A stretch of 64,000 bases of DNA from positions 56,352,012 to 56,416,011 of the forward strand of contig OX421965.1 of the NCBI GenBank assembly GCA_949128115.1, in the 5' to 3' direction. Under the pieces are notes generated by a model. That model was not told the origin of the DNA, did not search any database, and saw only the letters and a list, made by a program, of their open reading frames with translations. This DNA comes from Anaspis maculata. Lineage: Eukaryota; Arthropoda; Insecta; Coleoptera; Scraptiidae. Shown here in pieces: positions 54,533 to 63,903 of the stretch. Positions within the stretch are counted from its first letter, which is position 1. Every line of letters starts with the position of its first letter. The position numbers and the translations under genes were made by a program.

Positions 54533-55564
54533 TTGGCTTTCTGGTCATTTGCTGCAGAAGTTAGTGTCAAAATCAAATTATGTTATCCGCTCGGCTTCAC
54601 CGATAAAAGTGTAGAACAATTTTTCGGGCTTCGGTTGCGCATTCAAAAAATCCAACGCCGTTTATTTCGTCATTTGCTTCACAATCGGGAGAACTTCTCG
54701 GTAATTGGCTTTTTGGTCATTTGCTGCAGAAGTTAGTGTCAAAATCAAATTTTGTTATCCGCTCGGCTTCACCGATAAAAGTGTAGAACAATTTTCCGAG
54801 CTTGGGTTGCGCATTCAAAAAATCCAACGCCGTTTACTTCGTCATTTGCTTCACAATCGGGAGAACTTCTCGGTAATTGGCTTTTTGGTCATTTGCTGCA
54901 GAAGTTAGTGTCAAAATCAAATTATGTTATCCGCTCGGCTTCACCGATAAAAGTGTAGAACAATTTTTCGGGCTTGGGTTGCGCATTCAAAAAATCCAAC
55001 GTCGTTTACTTCGTCATTTGCTTCACAACCGGGAGAACTTCTCGGTAATTGGCTTTTTGGTCATTTGCTGCAGAAGTTAGTGTCAAAATCAAATTATGTT
55101 ATCCGCTCGGCTTCACCGATAAAAGTGTAGAACAATTTTTCGGGCTTGGGTTGCGCATTCAAAAAATCCAACGCCGTTTACTTCGTCATTTGCTTCACAA
55201 TCGGGAGAACTTCTCGGTAATTGGCTTTTTGGTCATTTGCTGCAGAAGTTAGTGTCAAAATCAAATTTTGTTATCCGCTCGGCTTCACCGATAAAAGTGT
55301 AGAACAATTTTTCGGGCTTAGGTTGCGCATTCAAAAAATCCAACGCCGTTTACTTCGTCATTTGCTTCACAATCGGGAGAACTTCTCGGTAATTGGCTTT
55401 TTGGTCATTTGCTGCAGAAGTTAGTGTCAAAATCAAATTTTGTTATCCGCTCGGCTTCACCGATAAAAGTGTAGAACAATTTTTCGGGCTTGGGTTGCGC
55501 ATTCAAAAAATCCAACGCCGTTTACTTCGTCATTTGCTTCACAATCGGGAGAACTTCTCGGTAA
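54533..55564 (+). repeat. Six-monomer block, middle copy
   Basis: The order GGCTTTCTGG with CTTCGG and GTTTATTTCG, TTTTCCGAGCTTGGG, CTTGGG with CACAACCGGG, CTTGGG, AAATTTTG with CTTAGG, and AAATTTTG with CTTGGG matches 44,386-45,416 and 58,317-59,348. This copy then diverges: another TTTTCCGAGC unit follows at 55,565, whereas the other two copies continue with TCAATATC. A private CAACGTCG change lies near 55,000. Confidence 0.8.
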
Positions 55565-58316
55565 TTGGCTTTTTGGTCATTTGCTGCAGAAGTTAGTGTC
55601 AAAATCAAATTTTGTTATCCGCTCGGCTTCACCGATAAAAGTGTAGAACAATTTTCCGAGCTTGGGTTGCGCATTCAAAAAATCCAACGCCGTTTACTTC
55701 GTCATTTGCTTCACAATCGGGAGAACTTCTCGGTAATTGGCTTTCTGGTCATTTGCTGCAGAAGTTAGTGTCAAAATCAAATTATGTTATCCGCTCGGCT
55801 TCACCGATAAAAGTGTAGAACAATTTTTCGGGCTTAGGTTGCGCATTCAAAAATTCCAACGCCGTTTACATCGTCATTTGCTCCACAATCGGGAGAACTT
55901 CCCGGTAATTGGCTTTTTGGTCATTTGTTGCAAAAGTTAGTGTCAAAATCAAATTTTGTTATCCGCTCGGCTTCACCGATAAAAGTGTAGAACGATTTTT
56001 CGGGCTTAGGTTGCGCATTCAAAAAATCCAACGCCGTTTACTTCGTCATTTGCTTCACAATCGGGAGAACTTCTCGGTAATTGGCTTTTTGGTCATTTGC
56101 TGCAGAAGTTAGTGTCAAAATCAAATTATGTTATCCGCTCGGCTTCACCGATAAAAGTGTAGAACAATTTTTCGGGCTAAGGTTGCGCATTAAAAAAATC
56201 CAACGCCGTTTACTTCGTCATTTGCTTCACAATCGGGAGAACTTCTCGGTAATTGGCTTTTTGGTCATTTGCTGCAGAAGTTAGTGTCAAAATCAAATTA
56301 TGTTATCCGCTCGGCTTCACCGATAAAAGTGTAGAACAATTTTTCGGGCTTAGGTTGCGCATTCAAAAAATCCAACGCCGTTTACTTCGTCATTTGCTTC
56401 ACAATCGGGAGAACTTCTCGGTAAATGGCTTTTTGGTCATTTGCTGCAGAAGTTAGTGTCAAAATCAAATTATGTTATCCGCTCGGCTTCACCGATAAAA
56501 GTGTAGAACAATTTTTCGGGCTAAGGTTGCGCATTAAAAAAATCCAACGCCGTTTACTTCGTCATTTGCTTCACAATCGGGAGAACTTCTCGGTAATTGG
56601 CTTTTTGGTCATTTGCTGCAGAAGTTAGTGTCAAAATCAAATTATGTTATCCGCTCGGCTTCACCGATAAAAGTGTAGAACAATTTTTCGGGCTAAGGTT
56701 GCGCATTAAAAAAATCCAACGCCGTTTACTTCGTCATTTGCTTCACAATCGGGAGAACTCCTCGGTAATTGGCTTTTTGGTCATTTGCTGCAGAAGTTAG
56801 TGTCAAAATCAAATTATGTTATCCGCTCGGCTTCACCGATAAAAGTGTAGAACAATTTTTCGGGCTAAGGTTGCGCATTAAAAAAATCCAACGCCGTTTA
56901 CTTCGTCATTTGCTTCACAATCGGGAGAACTCCTCGGTAATTGGCTTTTTGGTCATTTGCTGCAGAAGTTAGTGTCAAAATCAAATTATGTTATCCGCTC
57001 GGCTTCACCGATAAAAGTGTAGAACAATTTTTCGGGCTAAGGTTGCGCATTCAAAAAATCCAACGCCGTTTACTTCGTCATTTGCTTCACAATCGGGAGA
57101 ACTTCTCGGTAATTGGCTTTTTGGTCATTTGCTGCAGAAGTTAGTGTCAAAATCAAATTATGTTATCCGCTCGGCTTCACCGATAAAAGTGTAGAACAAT
57201 TTTTCGGGCTTAGGTTGCGCATTCAAAAAATCCAACGCCGTTTACTTCGTCATTTGCTTCACAATCGGGAGAACTCCTCGGTAATTGGCTTTTTGGTCAT
57301 TTGCTGCAAAAGTTAGTGTCAAAATCAAATTATGTTATCCGCTCGGCTTCACCGATAAAAGTGTAGAACATTTTTTCGGGCTTAGGTTGCGCATTCAAAA
57401 AATCCAACGCCGTTTACTTCGTCATTTGCTTCACAATCGGGAGAACTTCTCGGTAATTGGCTTTTTGGTCATTTGCTGCAGAAGTTAGTGTCAAAATCAA
57501 ATTATGTTATCCGCTCGGCTCCACCGATAAAAGTGTAGAACAATTTTTCGGGCTAAGGTTGCGCATTAAAAAAATCCAACGCCGTTTACTTCGTCATTTG
57601 CTTCACAATCGGGAGAACTCCTCGGTAATTGGCTTTTTGGTCATTTGCTGCAGAAGTTAGTGTCAAAATCAAATTATGTTATCCGCTCGGCTTCACCGAT
57701 AAAAGTGTAGAACAATTTTTCGGGCTAAGGTTGCGCATTCAAAAAATCCAACGCCGTTTACTTCGTCATTTGCTTCACAATCGGGAGAACTTCTCGGTAA
57801 TTGGCTTTTTGGTCATTTGCTGCAGAAGTTAGTGTCAAAATCAAATTATGTTATCCGCTCGGCTTCACCGATAAAAGTGTAGAACAATTTTTCGGGCTAA
57901 GGTTGCGCATTAAAAAAATCCAACGCCGTTTACTTCGTCATTTGCTTCACAATCGGGAGAACTCCTCGGTAATTGGCTTTTTGGTCATTTGCTGCAGAAG
58001 TTAGTGTCAAAATCAAATTATGTTATCCGCTCGGCTTCACCGATAAAAGTGTAGAACAATTTTTCGGGCTTAGGTTGCGCATTCAAAAAATCCAACGCCG
58101 TTTACTTCGTCATTTGCTTCACAATCGGGAGAACTCCTCGGTAATTGGCTTTTTGGTCATTTGCTGCAGAAGTTAGTGTCAAAATCAAATTATGTTATCC
58201 GCTCGGCTTCACCGATAAAAGTGTAGAACAATTTCTCGGGCTTAGGTTGCGCATTCAAAAAATCCAACGCCGTTTACTTCGTCATTTGCTTCACAATCGG
58301 GAGAACTTCTCGGTAA

Positions 58317-60724
58317 TTGGCTTTCTGGTCATTTGCTGCAGAAGTTAGTGTCAAAATCAAATTATGTTATCCGCTCGGCTTCACCGATAAAAGTGTAGAA
58401 CAATTTTTCGGGCTTCGGTTGCGCATTCAAAAAATCCAACGCCGTTTATTTCGTCATTTGCTTCACAATCGGGAGAACTTCTCGGTAATTGGCTTTTTGG
58501 TCATTTGCTGCAGAAGTTAGTGTCAAAATCAAATTTTGTTATCCGCTCGGCTTCACCGATAAAAGTGTAGAACAATTTTCCGAGCTTGGGTTGCGCATTC
58601 AAAAAATCCAACGCCGTTTACTTCGTCATTTGCTTCACAACCGGGAGAACTTCTCGGTAATTGGCTTTTTGGTCATTTGCTGCAGAAGTTAGTGTCAAAA
58701 TCAAATTATGTTATCCGCTCGGCTTCACCGATAAAAGTGTAGAACAATTTTTCGGGCTTGGGTTGCGCATTCAAAAAATCCAACGCCGTTTACTTCGTCA
58801 TTTGCTTCACAACCGGGAGAACTTCTCGGTTATTGGCTTTTTGGTCATTTGCTGCAGAAGTTAGTGTCAAAATCAAATTATGTTATCCGCTCGGCTTCAC
58901 CGATAAAAGTGTAGAACAATTTTTCGGGCTTGGGTTGCGCATTCAAAAAATCCAACGCCGTTTACTTCGTCATTTGCTTCACAATCGGGAGAACTTCTCG
59001 GTAATTGGCTTTTTGGTCATTTGCTGCAGAAGTTAGTGTCAAAATCAAATTTTGTTATCCGCTCGGCTTCACCGATAAAAGTGTAGAACAATTTTTCGGG
59101 CTTAGGTTGCGCATTCAAAAAATCCAACGCCGTTTACTTCGTCATTTGCTTCACAATCGGGAGAACTTCTCGGTAATTGGCTTTTTGGTCATTTGCTGCA
59201 GAAGTTAGTGTCAAAATCAAATTTTGTTATCCGCTCGGCTTCACCGATAAAAGTGTAGAACAATTTTTCGGTCTTGGGTTGCGCATTCAAAAAATCCAAC
59301 GCCGTTTACTTCGTCATTTGCTTCACAATCGGGAGAACTTCTCGGTAATTGGCTTTTTGGTCATTTGCTGCAGAAGTTAGTGTCAATATCAAATTATGTT
59401 ATCCGCTCGGCTTCACCGATAAAAGTGTAGAACAATTTTTCGGGCTTAGGTTGCGCATTCAAAAAATCCAACGCCGTTTACTTCGTCATTTGCTTCACAA
59501 TCGGGAGAACTCCTCGGTAATTGGCTTTTTGGTCATTTGCTGCAGAAGTTAGTGTCAAAATCAAATTATGTTATCCGCTCGGCTTCACCGATAAAAGTGT
59601 AGAACAATTTTTCGGGCTTAGGTTGCGCATTCAAAAAATCCAACGCCGTTTACTTCGTCATTTGCTTCACAATCGGGAGAACTCCTCGGTAATTGGCTTT
59701 TTGGTCATTTGCTGCAGAAGTTAGTGTCAAAATCAAATTATGTTATCCGCTCGGCTTCACCGATAAAAGTGTAGAACAATTTTTCGGGCTTGGGTTGCGC
59801 ATTCAAAAAATCCAACGCCGTTTACTTCGTCATTTGCTTCACAATCGGGAGAACTTCTCGGTAATTGGCTTTTTGGTCATTTGCTGCAGAAGTTAGTGTC
59901 AAAATCAAATTATGTTATCCGCTCGGCTTCACCGATAAAAGTGTAGAACAATTTTTCGGGCTTCGGTTGCGCATTCAAAAAATCCAACGCCGTTTACTTC
60001 GTCATTTGCTTCACAATCGGGAGAACTTCTCGGTAATTGGCTTTTTGGTCATTTGCTGCAGAAGTTAGTGTCAAAATCAAATTATGTTATCCGCTTGGCT
60101 TCACCGATAAAAGTGTAGAACAATTTTTCGGGCTTCGGTTGCGCATTCAAAAAATCCAACGCCGTTTACTTCGTCATTTGCTTCACAATCGGGAGAACTC
60201 CTCGGTAATTGGCTTTTTGGTCATTTGCTGCAGAAGTTAGTGTCAAAATCAAATTATGTTATCCGCTCGGCTTCACCGATAAAAGTGTAGAACAATTTTT
60301 CGGGCTTGGGTTGCGCATTCAAAAAATCCAACGCCGTTTACTTCGTCATTTGCTTCACAATCGGGAGAACTTCTCGGTAATTGGCTTTTTGGTCATTTGC
60401 TGCAGAAGTTAGTGTCAAAATCAAATTATGTTATCCGCTTGGCTTCACCGATAAAAGTGTAGAACAATTTTTCGGGCTTAGGTTGCGCATTCAAAAAATC
60501 CAACGCCGTTTACTTCGTCATTTGCTTCACAATCGGGAGAACTCCTCGGTAATTGGCTTTTTGGTCATTTGCTGCAGGAGTTAGTGTCAAAATCAAATTT
60601 TGTTATCCGCTCGGCTCCACCGATAAAAGTGTAGAACAATTTTTCGGGCTTAGGTTGCGCATTCAAAAAATCCAACGCCGTTTACTTCGTCATTTGCTTC
60701 ACAATCGGAAGAACTTCTCGGTAA
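58317..60724 (+). repeat. Fourteen-monomer block, copy 2 next to the array edge
   Basis: This repeats the block at 44,386-46,964, including GGCTTTCTGG (58,317), TTTTCCGAGC (58,489), TCAATATC (59,349) and the CTGCAGGAG, CGGCTCCACC, GGAAGAAC unit (60,553). The unit at 59,865 combines CTTCGG in its first part, as in the 45,933 unit, with AACTTCTCGG at its end, as in the 46,105 unit. It therefore looks like a fusion that removed one monomer. The array stops only one unit after this block. Confidence 0.85.
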
Positions 60725-60890
60725 TTGGCTTTTTGGTCATTTGCTGCAGAAGTTAGTGTCAAAATCAAATTATGTTATCCGCTCGGCTTCACCGATAAAA
60801 GTGTAGAACAATTTTTCGGGCTTAGGTTGCGCATTCAAAAAATCCAACGCCGTTTACTTCGTCATTTGCTTCACAATCGGGAGAACTCCT

Positions 60891-60905
60891 CGGTAAAAAG
60901 GTTTT
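60891..60905. other. Junction between the 172-bp and 186-bp satellites
   Basis: The last 172-bp unit is intact up to CTCGGTAA and is followed at once by AAAGGTTTTCTCTGG of the 186-bp family. In the 172-bp monomer the join falls at the unit end (offset 172). In the 186-bp unit it falls just after the GAAGAGTGC box, whose counterpart in the 172-bp unit is near offsets 72-80. The join is therefore out of register by roughly half a monomer, with only a short run of A bases in common. It looks like an end-joining or illegitimate recombination event rather than gradual divergence. Confidence 0.85.
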
Positions 60906-62206
60906 CTCTGGTCCGGAATACGAGCGGGAACATTTCGGGTTTTTGTTTTTCGCAGGACCGGACGTGGTGACACCGAATTCAGAACTTCTCGGCAATTGGC
61001 TTTTTGGTCATTTGCTGGAGAATTTCTGGTCCAAAATCGTGTTTTCTCCTTCAACGATCCGTTCGACTTCACCGAAGAGTGCAAAAGGTTTTTCTGGTCC
61101 GGAATACGCGCGGGAACATTCCGGGTTTTTGTTTTTCGCAGGACCGGACGTGTTGACACAGAATTCAGAACTTCTCGGCAATTGGCTTTTTGGTCATTTG
61201 CTGGAGAATTTCTGGTCCAAAATCGTGTTTTCTCCTTCAACGATCCGTTCGGCTCCACCGAAGAGTGCAAAAGGTTTTTCTGGTCCGGAATACGCGCGGG
61301 AACATTTCGGGTTTTTGTTTTTTGCAGAACCGGACGTGGTGACACAGAATTCAGAACTTCTCGGCAATTGGCTTTTTGGTCATTTGCTAGAGAATTTCTG
61401 GTTCAAAATCGTGTTTTCTCCTTCAACGATCCGTTCGGCTTCACCGAAGAGTGCAAAAGGTTTTTTGGGTCCGGAATACGCGCGGGAACATTTCGGTTTT
61501 TTGTTTTTCGCAGGATTGGACTTGTTGACACAGAATTCAGAACTTCTCGGCAATTGGCTATTTTGTCATTTGCTAGAGAATTTCTGGTCCAAAATCGTGT
61601 TTTCTCTTTCAACGATCCGTTCGGCATCACCGAAGAGTGCAAAAGGTTTTTCTGGTCCGGAATACGCGCGGGAACATTTCGGGTTTTTGTTTTTCGCAGG
61701 ACCGGACGTGGTGACACAGAATTCAGAACTTCTCGGCAATTGGCTTTTTGGTCATTTGCAAGAGAATTTCTGGTTCAAAATCGTGTTTCTCCTTCTTCGA
61801 TCCGTTCGGCTTCACCGAAGAGTGCAAAAGGTTTTTCGGGTCCGGAATACGCGCGGGAACATTCCGGGTTATTGTTTTTCGCAGGACCGGACGTGTTGAC
61901 ACAGAATTCAGAACTACTTGGCAATTGGCTTTTTGGTCATTTGCTAAAGAATTTCTGGTCCAAAATCGTGTTTTCTCCTTCAACGATCCGTTCGGCTTCA
62001 CCGAAGAGTGCAAAAGGTTTTTCGGGTCCGGAATACGCGCGGGAACATTCCGGGTTTTTGTTTTTCGCAGGACCGGACGTGTTGACACAGAAACACAGAA
62101 TTCAGAACCTCTCGGCAATTGGCTTTTTGGTCATTTGCTACAGAATTTGAATATAAAAATCGTAATCTTTTCTTCAGCGAACCCTTTGAAATTCGATCGA
62201 TAAAGC
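60895..62206 (+). repeat. 186-bp satellite, seven tandem units
   Basis: Counting from AAAAGG, units start at 60,896, 61,083, 61,269, 61,455, 61,641, 61,826 and 62,012, with lengths 187, 186, 186, 186, 185, 186 and about 195. Each has GGTCCGGAATACG, CGCGGGAACATT, CGCAGGACCGGACGT, GACACAGAATTCAGAAC, AATTGGCTTTTTGGTCATTT and TCGGCTTCACCGAAGAG in that order. The AATTGGC and TCGGCTTCACCGA boxes are shared with the 172-bp monomer, so the families are related. The intervening 60-70 bp are not alignable by eye. The unit has no ATG on the plus strand and no stop in several frames. That yields long open stretches from non-ATG codons at 60,943-61,899 and 60,996-62,150, and on the minus strand at 60,854-61,345, 61,403-61,717 and 61,723-62,118. 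I treat these as non-coding. Confidence 0.93.
62012..62206 (+). repeat. Degenerate terminal unit of the 186-bp satellite
   Basis: The outermost unit keeps the first two thirds of the 186-bp consensus but carries a tandem 8-bp duplication (ACACAGAA twice, 62,085-62,100). After TTTGCTACAGAATTTGAA it decays: the usual CCTTCAACGATCCGTTCGGC is replaced by a loosely matching CTTCAGCGAACCCTTTG. Its end, TCGATCGATAAAGC, is as close to the 172-bp box (CACCGATAAAAGTG) as to the 186-bp box (CACCGAAGAGTGC). The 8-bp duplication breaks any three-base phase. Confidence 0.75.
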
Positions 62207-62294
62207 ACTCCCGATAGAAGAACCAATCGAATTAAGTTCTCAAAATTGGAATTCTTTGCTCCAGTGGGCGCGCTTTTCGTTCACATTTATGATC
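62207..62294. other. Short spacer with no recognised feature
   Basis: About 90 bp between the satellite and the palindrome. It contains TTCTCAAAATTGGAATTC near 62,238, which loosely resembles the AAAATTGAGTGC and GAATTGGATTCC parts of the palindrome modules. It may be a decayed further copy, but the match is too weak to call. No gene or RNA signature is seen. Confidence 0.5.
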
Positions 62295-62349
62295 TCGACC
62301 ATTATAGTACAAGAAAGATAGATTTCAACCTCGGAAAAAATATGGACGT

Positions 62350-62447
62350 CCTGAAAATTTGATATTTTGTTCAAAATTGAGTGCTCTACAACATATCCAA
62401 AATCGCCAAAAATCGCACTCGGGGGTTTTGAGTTATTGGAGGGGGAG
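62350..62447 (+). repeat. Outer module of left arm (about 100 bp)
   Basis: It contains CTACAACATATCC, AAAATCGCC, AATCGCACT and GGGTTTTGAGTTATTGG. The inner module at 63,009-63,108 has the same order: CTATAACATAAAC, AAAATCGCC, AATCGCACT and GGGTTTTGAGTTATTC. The two are clearly related by direct duplication but well diverged. Inverted counterparts lie at about 63,806-63,903 (outer) and 63,150-63,248 (inner), giving four copies. Confidence 0.75.
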
Positions 62448-63008
62448 TAAAAAATTGCTGGTAAAAATGGAGGGGATGGGACCCGTCAACCCATTGGATG
62501 CGAATACATTATAGTTCGACGTATTATAGCCCATTGATATCATTTTGGCACAAAAAGTGTCCATCATTGTTGAAGGGGAGTAGTGGGGGGGGGGCGAAGC
62601 TCTGCTAGGTGGTCCATTTGGTTTTTATGGCCATGTAGAACCGATCACGACAAGTTTGGTATTTTTTCCGACTAAATTCAATCTCGTGAACTCGTATCCG
62701 ATGTGCAAATTCGGATGAAAACAAGTTTGAACAAGTTAACTTGAGAAAACTTGTTTTTTCTTTGACAATTTTGACGAATTTTTTTTGTACTGTTGGAGGT
62801 GATCATTTCCAGAAAATTTTCAAGGACCATTGAATTGAAGTGTATTCTCCACAAAAATCATTCACTCGAAGTATAGGTTTGTTTCTCGAGTTTAAAAAAT
62901 CGATTTGAACTTGAGCCGGCGCGGCGCGTCGTCTACTACTGACCAGAACACTACAGCATGCACCTTTAAATGAAAACACCTCAAACTATCGAAGAAATGA
63001 GAACTGAT

Positions 63009-63108
63009 CTTCGAAAATTGGAGTATCTGTGGAGAATTGGATTCCCTATAACATAAACAAAATCGCCATGAATCGCACTGTAGGGTTTTGAGTTATTCAA
63101 GGGGAGAG
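63009..63108 (+). repeat. Inner module of left arm (about 100 bp)
   Basis: The diverged direct copy of the outer module: GAAAATTGGAGTATC, GAATTGGATTCCC, ACAAAATCGCCATG, AATCGCACTG, GTTTTGAGTTATTC. It abuts the palindrome centre, and its inverted partner follows about 40 bp later. Confidence 0.75.
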
Positions 63109-63117
63109 GTAACAGTT

Positions 63118-63152
63118 CATAGAGTATGAATCCTGTCAAAGTGTTATACTCT
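63118..63152. other. Palindrome centre with a small stem-loop
   Basis: Between the arms, AGAGTAT (63,121-63,127) and ATACTCT (63,146-63,152) can pair across 18 bases. The right half of this stem also belongs to the inner end of the right arm, so the hairpin and the long arm pairing would compete. The asymmetric centre may be what allows the large palindrome to persist, since perfect palindromes are unstable. That last point is inference. Confidence 0.5.
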
Positions 63153-63248
63153 TCCTCGAATAACTCAAAATCTTGCATTGCGATTCATGGCGATTTTGTT
63201 CATGGTATAGGGAATTCAGTTCTGCACAAATTCTCCAATTTTCAAAGA
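63150..63248 (-). repeat. Inner module of right arm
   Basis: Inverted copy of 63,009-63,108: AATAACTCAAAATC, GCGATTCATGGCG, ATTTTGTTCATGG, TAGGGAATTCAG and CTCCAATTTTC. It differs from its partner at scattered positions. Confidence 0.7.
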
Positions 63249-63805
63249 TAAGTTGTTATTTCTCCAATAGTTTGAGGTGTTTTCATTTAAAGGTGCATGC
63301 TGTAGTGTTCTGGTCAGTAGTAGACGACGCGCCGCGGCGGCTCAAGTTCAAATCGGTTTTTTAAACTCAAGAAACAAAATTATATTTCGAGTGGATGATT
63401 TTTGTGGGGAATACACTTCAATTTATTGGTCCCTGAAAATTTTCAGAGAATCAACACCTCCAACAGTACAAAAAAAATTCGTCAAAATTGTCAAAGAAAA
63501 AATAAGTTTTCTCAAGTCAACTTGTTCAATCTTGTTTTCATCCGAATTTGCACATCGGATACGAGTTCAGGAAATTGAATTTAGTCGGAAAAGATACCAA
63601 ACTTGTCGTGATCGGTTCTACATGGCCATAAAAACAAAATGGACCACCCAGCAGAACTTCGCCCCCCCACTACTCCCCTTCAACAATGATGGACACTTTT
63701 TGTGCCAAAATGGTATTAATGAGATATGATACGTCGAACTATAATGTATTCGCATCCAATGGGTTGACGGGTTCCATCCCCTCCATTTTTACCAGCAATT
63801 TTTTA

Positions 63806-63903
63806 CTCCCCCTCCAATAACTCAAAACCCCCGAGTGCGATTTTTGGCGATTTTGGATATGTTGTAGAGCACTTGATTCTGAACAAAATACCAAATTTTC
63901 AGG
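63806..63903 (-). repeat. Outer module of right arm
   Basis: Inverted copy of 62,350-62,447: CTCCCCCTCCAATAACTC, CCCCCGAGTGCGA, TTTTTGGCGATTTTGG, ATATGTTGTAGAGC and CAAATTTTCAGG. It closely matches its partner and is more distant from the two inner modules. Confidence 0.7.

Larger units (their letters stand above)
1..60894 (+). repeat. 172-bp satellite DNA array (about 353 head-to-tail monomers)
   Basis: One monomer is repeated with a strict 172-bp period, always in the same orientation. Taking TTGGCTTTTTGG as offset 1, fixed landmarks are a PstI site (CTGCAG, offsets 19-24), CCGCTCGGCTTCACCGAT (55-72), GTAGAACAATTTTTCGGG (79-96), CAAAAAATCCAACGCCG (112-128) and CTTCGTCATTTGCTTCAC (133-150). 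The first full unit starts at 65; bases 1-64 are the tail of a cut unit, so the array extends beyond the window. The consensus is 41% G+C with 10 CpG per unit, above the roughly 7.3 expected from base composition. Monomers differ mainly by substitutions at a few recurrent positions. The size is close to one nucleosome repeat, as in many centromeric satellites, but a centromeric role is inference. I do not recognise the family. TTG-initiated 67-codon frames occur in most units but are not ATG-started, and they change phase at each unit because 172 is not a multiple of three. Confidence 0.98.
62295..63117 (+). repeat. Left arm of the palindrome
   Basis: The arm begins at TCGACCATTATAGTAC and ends near GTTATTCAAGGGGAGAGG. 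In order it contains an outer module (62,350-62,447), a 10-G run after GGGGAGTAGT, a perfect 12-bp palindrome CAAGTTAACTTG (62,732-62,743), a G+C-rich patch GCCGGCGCGGCGCG (about 62,915-62,928) and an inner module (63,009-63,108) related to the outer one. All these elements recur inverted in the right arm. Confidence 0.8.

Noticed and set aside
1..60894. CRISPR array
   Set aside because: There are no unique spacers between short repeats. The whole 172-bp unit is repeated, and no cas gene is present.
65..60970. Hundreds of near-identical 67-codon frames as a tandem gene family
   Set aside because: They begin with TTG, not ATG. The 172-bp period is not a multiple of three, so the frame changes each unit. 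Each ends just inside the next monomer, and variants include changes that remove the start or add a stop, with no sign of constraint.
60996..62150. A 384-residue repeat protein
   Set aside because: Several overlapping frames on both strands are open at once because the repeat is 186 bp and lacks stops. There is no ATG in the plus-strand unit, and the last unit breaks phase.
63277..63729. A 150-residue protein inside the palindrome
   Set aside because: It lies wholly in one inverted arm, starts at a non-ATG codon and is low in complexity. The counterpart in the other arm is not kept open, and no domain is recognisable.
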